Shown here in pieces: positions 35,653 through 48,079 of a stretch of 64,000 nucleotides of DNA (positions within the stretch are counted from its first letter, which is position 1; every line of letters starts with the position of its first letter). The notes beneath the pieces are model-generated. The model made no database searches. It was not told the DNA's origin and saw only the letters and a program-made list of their open reading frames with translations. Made by a program: the position numbers and the translations under genes. This DNA is from Hevea brasiliensis. Its lineage: Eukaryota > Streptophyta > Magnoliopsida > Malpighiales > Euphorbiaceae. Location: NCBI RefSeq assembly GCF_030052815.1, contig NC_079495.1, forward strand, positions 42,723,651 to 42,787,650, given 5' to 3'.

Positions 35653-35933
35653 CACAATTTAGTCAAATAGTTTAAGAATACCGTATTGCCAATTCATACA
35701 CAATTTGATCAAATTACTAAATAACACAGTGTTATCGATCAATATCACAATTCGATCAAATAACTGAATAATATCGTTTTGCAAATCAATAACACAATTC
35801 GATCAAATAACTGAATAATATCGTTTTGCAAATCAATAACACAATTCGATCAAATAACTGAATAATATCGTTTTGCAAATCAATAACACAATTTGATCAA
35901 ATAACTGAATAATACAATGTTGCCAATCAATAA
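35653..35933. repeat. About six tandem 47-bp units
   Basis: Units start near 35653, 35699, 35746, 35793, 35840 and 35887. The central three are nearly identical: CACAATTCGATCAAATAACT, then GAATAATATCGTTTTGC, then AAATCAATAA. Sister LTRs have only one or two related units (for example near 5845..5890 and 24225..24300). Confidence 0.9.
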
Positions 35934-38831
35934 CACAATTTAGGCCATGACACAATTTTTCCACACATGCCGTGTTGTACACCACGACAAGACATACTCA
36001 CCCCAATAATCGAAATCAATGAGGGAGGAAGCTAGCTATATAATGAGTACTCATCCATACTCACCTCAGACTGGGAAGTCAAAGAGGGAGGAACATAATC
36101 ATACTCACCCTAGACTGATAAGTCAAAGAGGGAGGAATAATCACACTCACCCCATTAATGGAGGAGGAACATAGTAACAGTGTCATGCCAATTGTGAATC
36201 AAAACAATTCCAAACATTTTATTCAAATGATCCGAAGAATCCAATAAATTTCCAAAGTTATAATTTCATTCACAAAATGGCAACAAAATTCGTAATTCAC
36301 TTCAATTTCCACAAAAACCATTTACAGTGCTTTTCAATCAATAAGTATCCATCAAATACCATTCAAACAGTTTCTCACAGTTTCAAATCATTTACAATGC
36401 TTTTCAAGCAATAAATATCCATTCAAGTACATTTCCACAATTTAAAACAATAACATACAAGTAGTCATAATTTATTTCAATTGAAAATAATTCAAAAGAA
36501 ATAAATATTGTGCACAAACACAATTTAAAACAATAACATACAATTTATCATATGAAATATTATTCAGAACAAAATCAGTTGAAAACTAGTTGTGCACAAA
36601 CACAATTTAAAACAATAATGTATAATAGTCATAATTCATTTCAATTGAAAAATTCAAAAGAAATAGCCGTTGTGCACAAACCTCTGATGACTGTCTCCTG
36701 GTCTGGACTCAGTGTTTCCTTCCCTTTCCCTGAGCCTTTAGTAACTGAGAAACACAATTTGAAGTGTTTCAGTACTAAATTAAACTGTCTCTAACGATAA
36801 TATTCGATAAACAATTCACTGGATACCTTTATTTGCTTAATCAACCCATATATCGACCCTCGATGTTTTCTAGGTAAATTAGGTCTTAACGTTATTAATA
36901 TGTCATATTCGATAAGGTTTTAGGTTTGGTACACGCTACCAATTTCATTTCCTTGTTTAGTGCATTTTAATGCAACTTGCTGAATTCCGGGATACTAATT
37001 TGACCTAACCGGACGACCTAGTTCCCTCGGTTTTCGGGTTTCGGTCAAAACTACAAACTTGTAGATCTATGTCTTATGGATCGCAGTGCAAAATTTTAGG
37101 TCATTCCGAGTTAAGTAGACCAAGTTATGGTCATTATACTATTGCTGGTCAAATGGTATCAAATTAGGTCAATTTTAGGTCAATTTGGTCAACTCTGGTT
37201 CGGCCAGTTTTTGGACCCGAACTTGTGCAAGCTTTTTGACTTGCTTATGGTCATTTCTGGGCTTTTGTGTCTTCATAAGACTTTTAGGTATGGGTCTTAA
37301 CTATCCATGGTTAAAATTTCAGGTCAATTGGACCTTTTTTGAGTGAGTTATGGCCTAAACACTCACTGCTGCCCAATTGGTCATTTTTCAGGTCCTAATT
37401 GTACCTAATCCGAATTGGTCATTTTCTTAGGTCACCTTGCAAGCAGAATTTTGGTATGCTTTCTCAATGAAAGTTGGCACATTTTGTGCCTAGTTCCACC
37501 TCCAACTTGTCTCATACCAATTGAGGTTACACATTTAAAGTTATAGGCTAAAATGTACACTGCCCTTAGTTACCTTGATTAACACACATCAATTACACAC
37601 TTACATTACTACATGTCCACTTCCCCTTACCATTTCTGTTTTGGTTCATTACCAAAACCATATTCCACTTCACTTAAATGTCACTTTGGGCAGATTTCAA
37701 TTATCCTCAATACACCAATTAAAACTCACATTTACAAGTTCTAAGTACAATCACATATACACCTAAACATTACAAATTTTTACATATACTTACACAATCA
37801 ATCTATACACATTTCCATCAATTCTCAAGGTCAATATTCTGCCAATACTTTCATGAACATATACATTTATTCAAGTGTCCCAAGGCTGCCGCAAACTTCC
37901 TCGACACCAAAGTATTCCACAATTCATCAATTTCTATCCAAATGCAAAAATCACCATATATATATGGAATAATTTACTAGGATATTACATCATCATAATC
38001 AACATAATTCTCATCAAATATATGTACAAATACTTCATCAATACATGACTACATGGCTGCCCAAAAATGGATATCTCAATAACTCTTCAAACCTAAAAAT
38101 TTTCTTCACAAAACCAACACCCATAACATGTACACAAAGTTTAACAAAGCAATCTTCAAAAATGTAAACTTACCTTATGGTTGGAACTTTCCAAACCTTG
38201 ATTAAACTTCTTAAATTTGGTATCAAGCTCTTCCTTATGATGTGTAGACAAACTTTCATGAAGGAACCTAAGTGATTGAAGGTGAAATGGAGGGTTAGAT
38301 GAAGCTTGAATGAAAAACGTCAATGGTGGTTTCTCTTTTCTTCAATTCGGCAATGTTGGGAGAATTGGAGAAGATGAAGAATTCAGATGGCATTATGGAC
38401 TTACACGTGCCCCATTACATGTTTAATTTATTCATTAGTGGACCACTTACTTAAGAAAAATGATTTAATAAGATTTAAGTGCTAATTACACAATTTTCAC
38501 TCCACTTTTGGCTATTTATATTAGGTACCCCCAAATTAATTTTTCATTTTATTTTCTAAGTGTAATATTATTTATTTTTAATGGAAATTTAGGTCAAAAG
38601 ACACTTCGGGATGTCAAATGACCATAATGCCCCTGTTCGGGTTGCATTCCCGATTTTTCGGTAACACCGGGTTTTGTCCGTTTTTCGATTTCTCACTTTT
38701 CTTTGTACTAATTATTTAATTTTTCTTTGATATTTCTAATGATATTTATACTTCAATAAATATTTATTGGAGTCCTAAAAATATTTTCCGTGGTTCCCGC
38801 AAATCCGAGGCTAGTCAACGGTACACGCCGT

Positions 38832-38881
38832 GACTTCCTGGCATGGCCACCCATCGCTAGGGTTTTCGGCTCGCTTAACTT
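38832..38881 (-). promoter_or_regulatory. 5S rRNA-like block in LTR
   Basis: On the minus strand, AAGTTAAGCGAGCCGAAAAC then CTAGCGATGGGTGGCC and AGGAAGTC. It starts 176 bases from the LTR start at 39056. Confidence 0.6.
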
Positions 38882-40865
38882 GGTTACATTTCTTTGCTAT
38901 TATTTTTCCTTTGTTTTTCTTGTATTTTCTTTTCTTGTATTTCATTATTTTATGTCTCCTCACACATATTGAAGTGTGGTTCTAGGCATCCTAGCTGTCC
39001 GGACAGCACTGGTCACCGGGACAGCAGAACGCATTACCGAACTTAGGGGTGTTACAATTCATAACACTATTCAAGTCAATTTATTGACTTTCTAATGCTT
39101 AATAGGTATGGGAATTATAATTTCACCCACATACCACATTTTGGTTACCTAATTTATTGGTTTTGGTTGTTTTCTCAAACTTCAAGTCTCTTAGGCACAA
39201 ATTTCAAATTTTCAGTTTTAGTGTTCAGTTTTGCACTATTCCATTGGTCATGTTACTGTGATAATTGGGCTAAGTTTTCTTCATAGAAGTTGTTCCTTAT
39301 TGTCTTAACTTTATTTTCCTTTTTTAATCACTCCATTTGGAGTTTTTTAGCCAAAGTTATGGCCATTTGAACATGGCTGGTCGGATTTGGTGTTATCCAG
39401 AATTCTGGGCATTTACTGGTTAATGGCAGTTTTTGTGTGTTGATTGTAGGTGAGTGTTTGGGCAGCTTATGGTCAATTTTTCGATTTTTTTTCTTCATGA
39501 AAGTTGTAAGGCTATGTCTCAGCTTTCTATCGGTAAAAATTCAGGTCATTTGGACCTTCCTAGACTAAGTTATAGTCATTTACGTAACTACTATTCATTT
39601 AGTCATTTTTGTACAGGTTAGTTTTCCAATTCCGGATTTGGCCTAATTGTTCACTAAGTTATGGTCACTTTCTAGGAATGATTTCTAAATGAAAAATGTG
39701 CCATTTTGTGTCTAGTTTCATTGTCAATTGGCCTCACACCAATTGGATTGGTAAATTTTCAGTTTTGGTTCCTGAAATAGACCTAGGTTAAGCTGCCTGT
39801 AGATTAACCTTCACCAATCCGAATTGGAACTTGGTTCCAACAATTCATACACACCACAAATGGTCACAATTGACCATTTCTCAACTCAAATAAAGTCAAT
39901 AACATCATTTGGCTAATTCTCAAATTTTTCTCCAATTTCTTCAAAATGTTCAAACCCTAACTACACATAAAGTTCAATTTAATGTATTCAAAGTGCACAT
40001 TCATAATCTCTACACCTAATGCACTTCAAATAACCATTCAAACACTTCAAACTCATTCATTTCTAACCCTAACCCTAGCTGGACGAATTTCATGTTTGGT
40101 CCCTCAACAATTATTTTTGTTTGATTTCCCTCAAATCTAAATTAATTCAAGTAGATATACATGAATATAAAGAGAAATCAAAGAATGGATAACTAGCCTC
40201 TTTGTGTGGCTTTTCTCTCTTCCCAAATTCCACTTCTTTCCTTTTTTTTTTTTTGTTGTCAATAGATGAATCAAGGTTCAAGGACAAGATTTATCTAAGA
40301 AATCTATGATTTTTATGGCTGATTTTTGGGTTCACTAAAGCTTGAGTTTGGGTTTCAATGGAGTTTTTGAGAGAAAGCAAAAGGGAAGAGAGATGGGGAC
40401 TTTTTTTTTGAAGAAGAAGAAGAAATGATTTTTTTTTTTTATGTCATTTATCTCTTTAAATTAACCATTTGAATTAGTCCAAATTTGTAGGAAAAAGTAA
40501 ATTAATTTTGACATCATAATTGATGTCATCACATGATGTAATAAAACATTTTCAATTTCTTCTCTTTTTTTTTTTCCTTAGTTCTTTAATTTAATTCTTG
40601 ATCTTGAAATTTTTTTTTTCTCCAATTTTATTGGATAGTTAGGTCAGGTGTTAGCTCTAGGGGTGAATTGACCAAATTGCCCTTGTTGGTTCAATTCGGT
40701 TTGCAAGTTATTCGATATTTCTTCCCGATACCTGACTTAATTATTTGACCTGCTTAACAATTCTTTTTTGTGATTTTCTCTTTTCCACTTTGTTTGCAAT
40801 AGTCCTAAGGATCGCGGCGTCACATTTTAGGATTCGAAATTTGAGTTTAGACTGACCTCACAGTC

Positions 40866-40913
40866 ATTCCCGAGAAGGTCACCCATTGCTGTGACTCCCG
40901 GCTCACTTAACTT
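40866..40913 (-). promoter_or_regulatory. 5S rRNA-like block in LTR
   Basis: On the minus strand, AAGTTAAGTGAGCCGGGAGT then CAATGGGTGACCTTCTCGGG. It starts 172 bases from the LTR start at 41084 and is of the same subtype as 32954..33004. Confidence 0.6.
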
Positions 40914-41084
40914 CTTGTGTTTTGTTTTTCTTATTTATACTTAACTATTTGGCAATTACTAATTATTTGCATTCAGGGCTTATCTAGGTGTCTTAGATGT
41001 GGTTTTAATCCCTTTAATTGTCCGGACCGACACCGGTCACCGGAACAGTAAAATGTACCAGGCTATGAAAATAGGGGTGTTACA

Positions 41085-42099
41085 GTGAGAACTTAGTTTT
41101 ACTCTTTTCTTATCAAATCTCTTGATCATTTGATGCAACCTTCAGTTTAGTATGTTTTAGTCCTTTCTTACTGTTGCTTTAGCAATGATTTTCCTTCATA
41201 GTTTTTTTTTTCATTCCATAACTTAACTTTAATTATTTTATTCCTCAATCTTATCTTCTTCCTTAACTTGACTATTGAGTCATGATTTAGCACTTCTTAT
41301 CATCCCTAATAAATCCGCTATACTTCAATATTACTTTGATTTGGTCCTCTGACCATTCTAGTCAACATTTTAACTAATATTCATAACATTTCTTTATTAC
41401 ATTTGCACCAACTATTCTAATTTTTACTTCCATAACTCTTTTATCTATCGATATTCTATAGCTTATTTTGCACTGATGTGTAGTCATTACTTCCTTTTGT
41501 ATTGAACTATAACCTTTCAATATTCTAACTTTAGAGTTTTAAATCTCGGGTTAGGATTTTCAAACTCCCTTCCAATAATAAAATTATATCCCAGTAGAAT
41601 TTTACCAAAACAGATGCCGTTTGCAATAATCCTCATCTTAGTGCACTATCAGGTAGTACGTAGCTCTACACAATAAATCCCAAGTCAGTACTATAATCTG
41701 CAGCTTACAGCATAAACATCAAGAATATTGCATAGTTACTACAATACATCCTAATAGATCAAACTTTCCTATATCTTATTTCTTTCAAATCCACTAATAT
41801 GTTAAACCTATTTTGATTATGGTACCCACTGACATCTATCAGCAGTAATACCTTTACCCGCATCTAAGGTAGCTATATTACTATAACTTACTTTTAAGTC
41901 CTCTTGCCTTACCTAATTATGCTTACTAATTAACTTTATAAATACTTGTGTGCTAGCAAATACTTTTCACTGACAAACTCCTCCAAAACTAATTTTAAAA
42001 AGACTAGTCACTAACATATCAAAATTGATTTTTTATACATATACATATCTTAGTTAAGAATTGAGAAAATACTAGTAACCATGTCAGAAGTCTCATCCT
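41085..42099 (-). other. Non-coding interior of element M
   Basis: Continues the interior from 33475 after the solo LTR and its target copy. It has no open frame and aligns with 26790..27340 of element P. Relative to P, a stretch of roughly 140 bases inside the protease start is missing near 42050. Confidence 0.7.
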
Positions 42100-43336
42100 C
42101 ATCCCTCTATTGCATAGTGTATACTCTCGCTGGAGCATCACCTTGTCCTGACTGATTCACAGTACTCTAACTTCCAGGTGTACTACCCCTACCTCAGCCT
42201 CTACCTCTACCAACTGCTGGTGAACTCTTTAGGGTAAAAACTTGGGCTGATCCTTCTAATGTGGTAAATGATCTATAACAGCGTGGACTTATGCAATCCT
42301 TAGCAAAATGACCAGTCCATCCACAATTAAAACATGCTCCTATAGCTCTATAACATACTCTACTATGTGGTTTACCATAAGTCTCATAAAGTCAATCCGA
42401 CAGCATATTTCTGCTTGTCTAGTGAGTTTGCTGATCGGATTGGGGTGGTTTATGTCCAGAAGATCTACCTCTACCCGATTCGCGCGAGCTAGATCCTCTA
42501 AAATGTTTTCTTTTCCCACAACCATTCTCGTGAGCTTGGCCAAGAACCTTTTCGCTTTCTCTTCTCTTCTCAGACTTTTTCACTGCCCATTCTGATTCTA
42601 TCCTTTCCAGTTCCAGGGCTTGTGAAATCAATTCAGAAAAATTCTGGTGTCGGAACCCCACCACTTGCATTCTCAAAGTAGGCCTCAACCCAGCCTCAAA
42701 CCTCTTACACCAGTCTCTGGGGGTGGTGACCAAGCTTCCAGCATAGTGACTCAATCGAGAGAAATCTCTCTCATACTCTACTATAGTCATGTCCCCTTGC
42801 TTCCGACTTAAAAATTATTATAGTTTCATGTTCACATATGTGTTGGGGACCCACTTTTGCCGAAATTCCCTCAAAAAATCTGTCCATGTGAGGACTGGTG
42901 GCTCTACCAGGTTGTGGGGGATGGTCTTCCACCACTCATATGTATCCCCTTATAGAAGTGATACTGAATATTTAAACTTTAACTCTTCAGCATACTGTAG
43001 TTTTCTAAAAACCCGTTCCATCCTTTTTAACCACTGTTCTGCTTCCACTGGATCCACTATTCCTTTGAATTATGTAGCCTCAAATTTCATTAACTTCTCA
43101 TATTGTCTTGCTGGGGGCTGTGGTTATGCTATAGGGGCTTGTGTCTGAGCTTATGTTGGCAAGTTTCCCGCCATTTGTTGAAAGAATATAGCCATCTACT
43201 GTGCAAACTGAGTAGGAAACTGCGGTGCTTGAGGAGGAGTTGGAGTGGCTGACCCACTCACATTCTGGAATGCTGGGGCTTCTCCTTGGGCCTCAGCCTC
43301 GACAGATTGCTCTACGGAGTGATCTCCCTCTTCCAT
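42100..43336 (-). pseudogene. gag of element M, many stops
   Basis: From the ATG at 43336 (MEEGDHSVEQSVEAEAQGEA) the frame runs in register with gag of element P through MAIFFQQMAGNL, DPVEAEQWLKRMERVF, WWKTIPHNLVEP, FLREFRQKW and a longer open part (42790..42419) with TIVEYERDFSRLSHYAGSL and RFEAGLRP. A CCHC knuckle (CFNCGWTGHFAKDC) follows near 42330..42290, then a Gly/Arg-rich end and ARVYTMQ. At least six stops fall where Gln or Glu codons stand in P, fitting cytosine deamination at methylated sites. Shorter plus-strand open frames here are shadows. Confidence 0.8.
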
Positions 43337-43505
43337 TCCATTTTCTAAAAATTCTACTTCCTGAGATTAAATACAAGGAGGTTGACCTCCATTAGTGCAT
43401 ATTCTTGATGTAAATATGTCATATGTATCAATTTAGGAAACTTGAGCAGTTGTACTTGTCAAAGAAAATATGTACATGCACAATCAAAATTTATTTCAAA
43501 ACCAT

Positions 43506-43517
43506 GCTCTGATACCA
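43506..43517 (-). other. Primer binding site of element M
   Basis: TGGTATCAGAGC on the minus strand, 7 bases downstream of the 5' LTR end at 43525. Confidence 0.9.
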
Positions 43518-44388
43518 CTAAACATGTCACACCTTACCCTTCTATAAGGCATAACATGATCCCGTAGCATACCTAATGAATTACTGACTCCGTCTACCGA
43601 TAATCCATTAAATACACTGCAAGGAATTTTAAAATAATTTTCTTACTTTTTGAAAGTGGTGAGCATTTTCTTATATTTAATAGAAGTTTAAAAGCTAGTT
43701 AAAATTTTTGTCCATTTTTATTTATCCACAACTTTTGGAAAATTTTTGACAAAGTGCCGTTTATATTTGGGAAAAACAGTTCTTCAAAACTTGTGAAAAA
43801 CACTCCCAAATAATTAATTTCAACCCCATTTGCAACCACCAAAACTCAAATCAACATCAATAGCAACAATTCAATTCAAAATCCAAATTTCAAATAAAAA
43901 ATTATTATCTCTAAACATTTCATAAACTCATGCACATTGCATTTTAAATATTTAATTTACAATTATATTTTAATTTATAGACATAAAATCTCAAAAATAA
44001 TATTATTATAAATTGACTGTACAACTGCTCAGACTACATTAATACATATGATACCAAACCATTTACATCAAAATAATTACAAAGGTATCAATAAATACCC
44101 ATACAAAAATCTCCAAACTGTGCTCCTCTCTTACTGTAGCAGCTCACTTTGCTGCTATGTCCTTTTCCTTATCTGCGACAGTAAAAGAAGTTATCGCTGA
44201 GTATAAAAATACTCAGTGGTGCACAATAAAATATAAAATGCATAATATAAAACATTTATGAATAATTCATAATTCAAAAATCTCATAATCGCATTTCATA
44301 AATTTTCAAATCACATTATGACAAATTGCAATTTTTAAAGCTTAATATAACACAAATTTGATTAAACAATTTATTAAACAGTGTTGCC

Positions 44389-47300
44389 TGTCACACCTTA
44401 CCCCTCTGTAAGGCATAACATGATCCCGTAGTATACCTAATGAATCACCAACTCCGTCTACTGATAACCCATTAAATACACTACAAGGGGTTTTAAAAAC
44501 TTTTCTTACTTCTTTTACAGTGGTGAGCACTATTTACAGGTGTTAAAAACCTTTTTGAACTGAAGTGATAGAACTAACACATTTGAATTATTTGGAATTT
44601 CTGTAAAAATTTTGGCAGAGTGCCATCTGTATTTTGGATAAAACAGTTCTTCAGAAAACCTGTAAAAAGCACTTCAATAGATTTCCAAATCTCAACTCCA
44701 ACATATTTCTCAACACAACACATTTCTCAACTCAAATATACAGTAATTTTTCAAAGACTGAGATAAAAGAAATATAATACAATTTTTACAAGCCAAAATA
44801 ACTCATAATTATTTTACAACTTCAAGGTACAATTTGAATTTACAACTGCTCAAAATAAAAAATAATATGTACATACAGTGGTAATACATTACAGTACAAA
44901 ATGCAAAATGTTGGTATACTCATTATACCCGGTATTCTCTCGTTGGAGGTACTAGCAGCCTAGTTTGCTGCCCTGTCTGTCTGTCTACCTGCGATAGCAA
45001 TAAAAAGCTATCGTTGAGACAATGTCTCAGTGGTGCACAACATTAACCAAATACAACTTAAATCACAGTTCATAAATCGTTTAAATGATGGATATGTAAA
45101 ATCATAGTTAAATTCAAGACAATGAGTGTCAGAAGGAATTTAACACAATATCACAATAAATCTCAGAGATCAAAACATATTTAACTTCAAAAGACAGTGA
45201 ATGTCAATAAGGATTTAACTCCATTTCACAATCTCATAATACAAATCAATAAATCACACACAGCTTAATCATGTTCCAAAGTTCAATTCTTCCCAAAAGC
45301 CGATGGCTAATGAGGTATTCAATTTGTCCCAAAAGTCGATGACTAATGAGGAATAATATAGCTAGCTAGCAAAAATATGAGTACTCATCCAATTCGTCCT
45401 CAACAGGCACACACCTCAACACTTCAGCCAGAGAGGGAATTCAATTCGTCCCACTAGACAAGCTAGCGAGGAATACAATCAATATACATGATAGCTGTGG
45501 TTTCAAACCATTTCCAATGCTTTTCAATCAATAAGTATCCATCAATATCATTCAAACAATTTCTCACAGTTTCAAACCATTTACAATGCTTTTCAAGTAA
45601 TATAAATCCATTCAAACACATTTCCACAATTTAAAACAATAATGTACAAATAGTCATAATTCATTTTAATTGAAAAATTCAAAAGAAATAGCTGTTGTGC
45701 ACAAACCTCTGATAACTGTCTCTTGGTCTGGACTCAGTGTTTCCTTCCCTTTTCCTGAGTCTTTGGTAACTGAGAAACACAATTTGAAGTGTTTCAGTAC
45801 TAAATTAAACTATCTCTATCGATGATGCTTGATAAGTAATTCACTGAAAGCTATTATTTGCTTAATCACCTAATATATCGACCCTCGATGCGTTCTAGGT
45901 AAATTAGGTTTTAACGTTACTAATATGTCACATTCGATAGTCTTTTAGGGTTAGCACATGTTACCAATTTCATTTCCTTGTTTAGTGCATTTTATTGCAA
46001 CTTGCTGGATTCCGGGATACTAGTTTGACCTAGCCGGACGACCTAGTTCCCTGGGTTTTTGGGTTTCGGTCAAAACTACAAACTTGTAGATCTATGTCTT
46101 ATGGAACGCAGCGCAAAATTTTAGGTCATTCTGAGTTATGTAGACCAAGTTATAGTCATTTTACTATTGCTGGTTAAATGGCATCAAATTAGGTCATTTT
46201 AGGTCAAATTTGGTCAACTTTGATTCGGCCAGTTTTTGGACCCGAACTTGTGCAAGCTGTTTGACTTGCTTATGGTCATTTCTGGGCTTTGGTGTCTTCA
46301 TAAGACTTGTAGGTATGGGTCTTAACTATTCATGGTTAAAATTTCATGTCAATTGGACCTGTTTTGAGTGAGTTATGGCCTAAACCCTAACTGCTGCCCA
46401 ATTAGTCAATTTTCAGGTCTCAATTGTACTTAATCCGGATTTGGTCATTTTTCAAGTTACCTTGCAAGCAGAATTTTGGTATGTTTCCTTCATGAAAGTT
46501 GGCACATTTTGTGCCTAGTTTCACCTCCAATTGGTCTCATACCAATTGGAGTTACACATTTAAACTTATGGCTAAAATGCATGCTATCCTTAATTACATT
46601 ACTTATACATGTATCAATTACACATTTACCTTACTCTAAGTCCACTTCCCTTACCAATTCTGATTTGGTACATTACCAAAACCATTTACTACTTCACCTT
46701 AAAGTTACTTTGGGCAGAATACAAACATCCTTAATACACCAAATGAAGTCCTAACTCACAAAGTCCAAATACAACAATAGATACACATAAAACTCCTAAT
46801 TATTACATACAATTTCCACAACCAATTTACATACATGTTCATCAACCCTCAATATCACAATTCGTCCAACATCTTCATGAATTCAAACATTCATTAAGGA
46901 GTCCTAAGGCTGCCGAAATGCTCCACAATGCCAAAGTTTCCCACAATTCGTCAACTTCCATTTCAAGTGCACAATCACCATATACATGTGGAATTAACTT
47001 ACTAGGACATTAAATCACCCTACTCAACATGAATTCCCACTAAATATATGTAAAAATAAATCATCAAATATACAACTCCATGGCTGTCCAAAATTGGATA
47101 TATCAAGAACTCCTCAAAACTTAAAAATTCCTTCACAAAGCACACACCCATAACATGTATACAAAGTTTAACAAAGCAATATTTAAAAATACAAACTTAC
47201 CTATTGTTAGGACTTGTTAAACCTTCACTAAAATTCTTGATTTTGCTATCAAACTCTTCCTTATGATGTGGAGATAATCTTTAATGAAGCCATCTAGGTG

Positions 47301-48079
47301 TTTGGAAGTGAAATGAGGAGGTTAATGGAGCTTGAAGGCAAAACGGCAATGGAGGTTTTCATCTTTTCATTTCGGCATGGTTGAGGGAATTGGAGAAGAT
47401 GGAGTTGCAGAATGTGTAATGGACTTACACCTGCCCAATTAGCTTTTAATTTATTCCTTAGTGGTCCACTTACACAATTTAAATCATATAATAAGTTTAA
47501 TGTGCTAATTACAAAATTTTCACTCCACTTTTGGCTATTTATATTAGGTACCACCAAACTAATTTTTCATTTTATTTTCTAAGTGTAATATTATTTATTT
47601 TTAATGGACATTTAGGTTAAAAGACAATTCGAGATGTCAAATGACCACAATGCCCCTGTTCGGGTTGCATTCCCGATTTTTCGGTAACACCGGGTTTTGT
47701 CCGTTTTTCGATTTCTCACTTTTCTTTGTACTAATTAATTAATTTTTCTTTGATATTTCTAATGGTATTTATACTTCAATTGATGTCTCTTTAAGTCTTA
47801 TAAATATTTTCCAGGGTTCCCCGCAGTCCAGGGCCAGTCAACGGTCCACGCCGTAACTTCCCGGTGCAGTCACCCATCGCTAGGGTTCTCGGCTCGCTTA
47901 ACTTGGTTACATTTCTTTGCTATTATTATTCCTTTGTTTTTCTTGTATTTTCTCTTCTTGTATTTCATTATTTTATGTCTCCTCACTCATAACGAAGTGT
48001 AGTTCTAGGCATCCTATCTATCCGGATAACACTGGCCATCGGAATAGTAGAACGCACTACCAAACATAGGGGTGTTACA
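44389..48079 (-). mobile_element. Family A solo LTR with TSD TTGCC
   Basis: 3691 bp, on the minus strand TGTAACACCCCTATG to GGTGTGACA, flanked by TTGCC at 44384..44388 and 48080..48084. Tandem hairpin 44989..45038; palindrome 45377..45388. Open frames 46476..46754 and 47294..47557 are unsupported. Confidence 0.92.
47855..47903 (-). promoter_or_regulatory. 5S rRNA-like block in LTR
   Basis: On the minus strand, AAGTTAAGCGAGCCGAGAAC then CTAGCGATGGGTGAC and CGGGAAGTT. It starts 177 bases from the LTR start at 48079. Confidence 0.6.

Larger units (their letters stand above)
34885..39056 (-). mobile_element. Family A solo LTR with TSD ATTCA
   Basis: 4172 bp, on the minus strand TGTAACACCCCTAAG to GGTGTGACA, flanked by ATTCA at 34880..34884 and 39057..39061. 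It is longer than the LTRs of element P partly because of a tandem array at 35653..35933. Tandem hairpin 35489..35538; palindrome 36043..36054. Inserted into the LTR of another family A copy. Confidence 0.92.
33476..41084 (-). mobile_element. Family A solo LTR with TSD GTGAG, itself interrupted
   Basis: The outer pieces are 33476..34884 and 39062..41084, together about 3.43 kb. On the minus strand they run TGTAACACCCCTATT to GGTGTGACA. GTGAG flanks it at 33471..33475 and 41085..41089. It lies in the interior of element M and holds another solo LTR at 34885..39056. Tandem hairpin at 34109..34158; palindrome variant ATGGGTACCCAT at 34390..34401. Confidence 0.9.

Noticed and set aside
35653..35933. 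CRISPR-like array
   Set aside because: Units are directly adjacent without unique spacers, inside a plant LTR. This is a plain tandem repeat.
42308..43148. Plus-strand open frames
   Set aside because: They are shadows of the minus-strand gag of element M.
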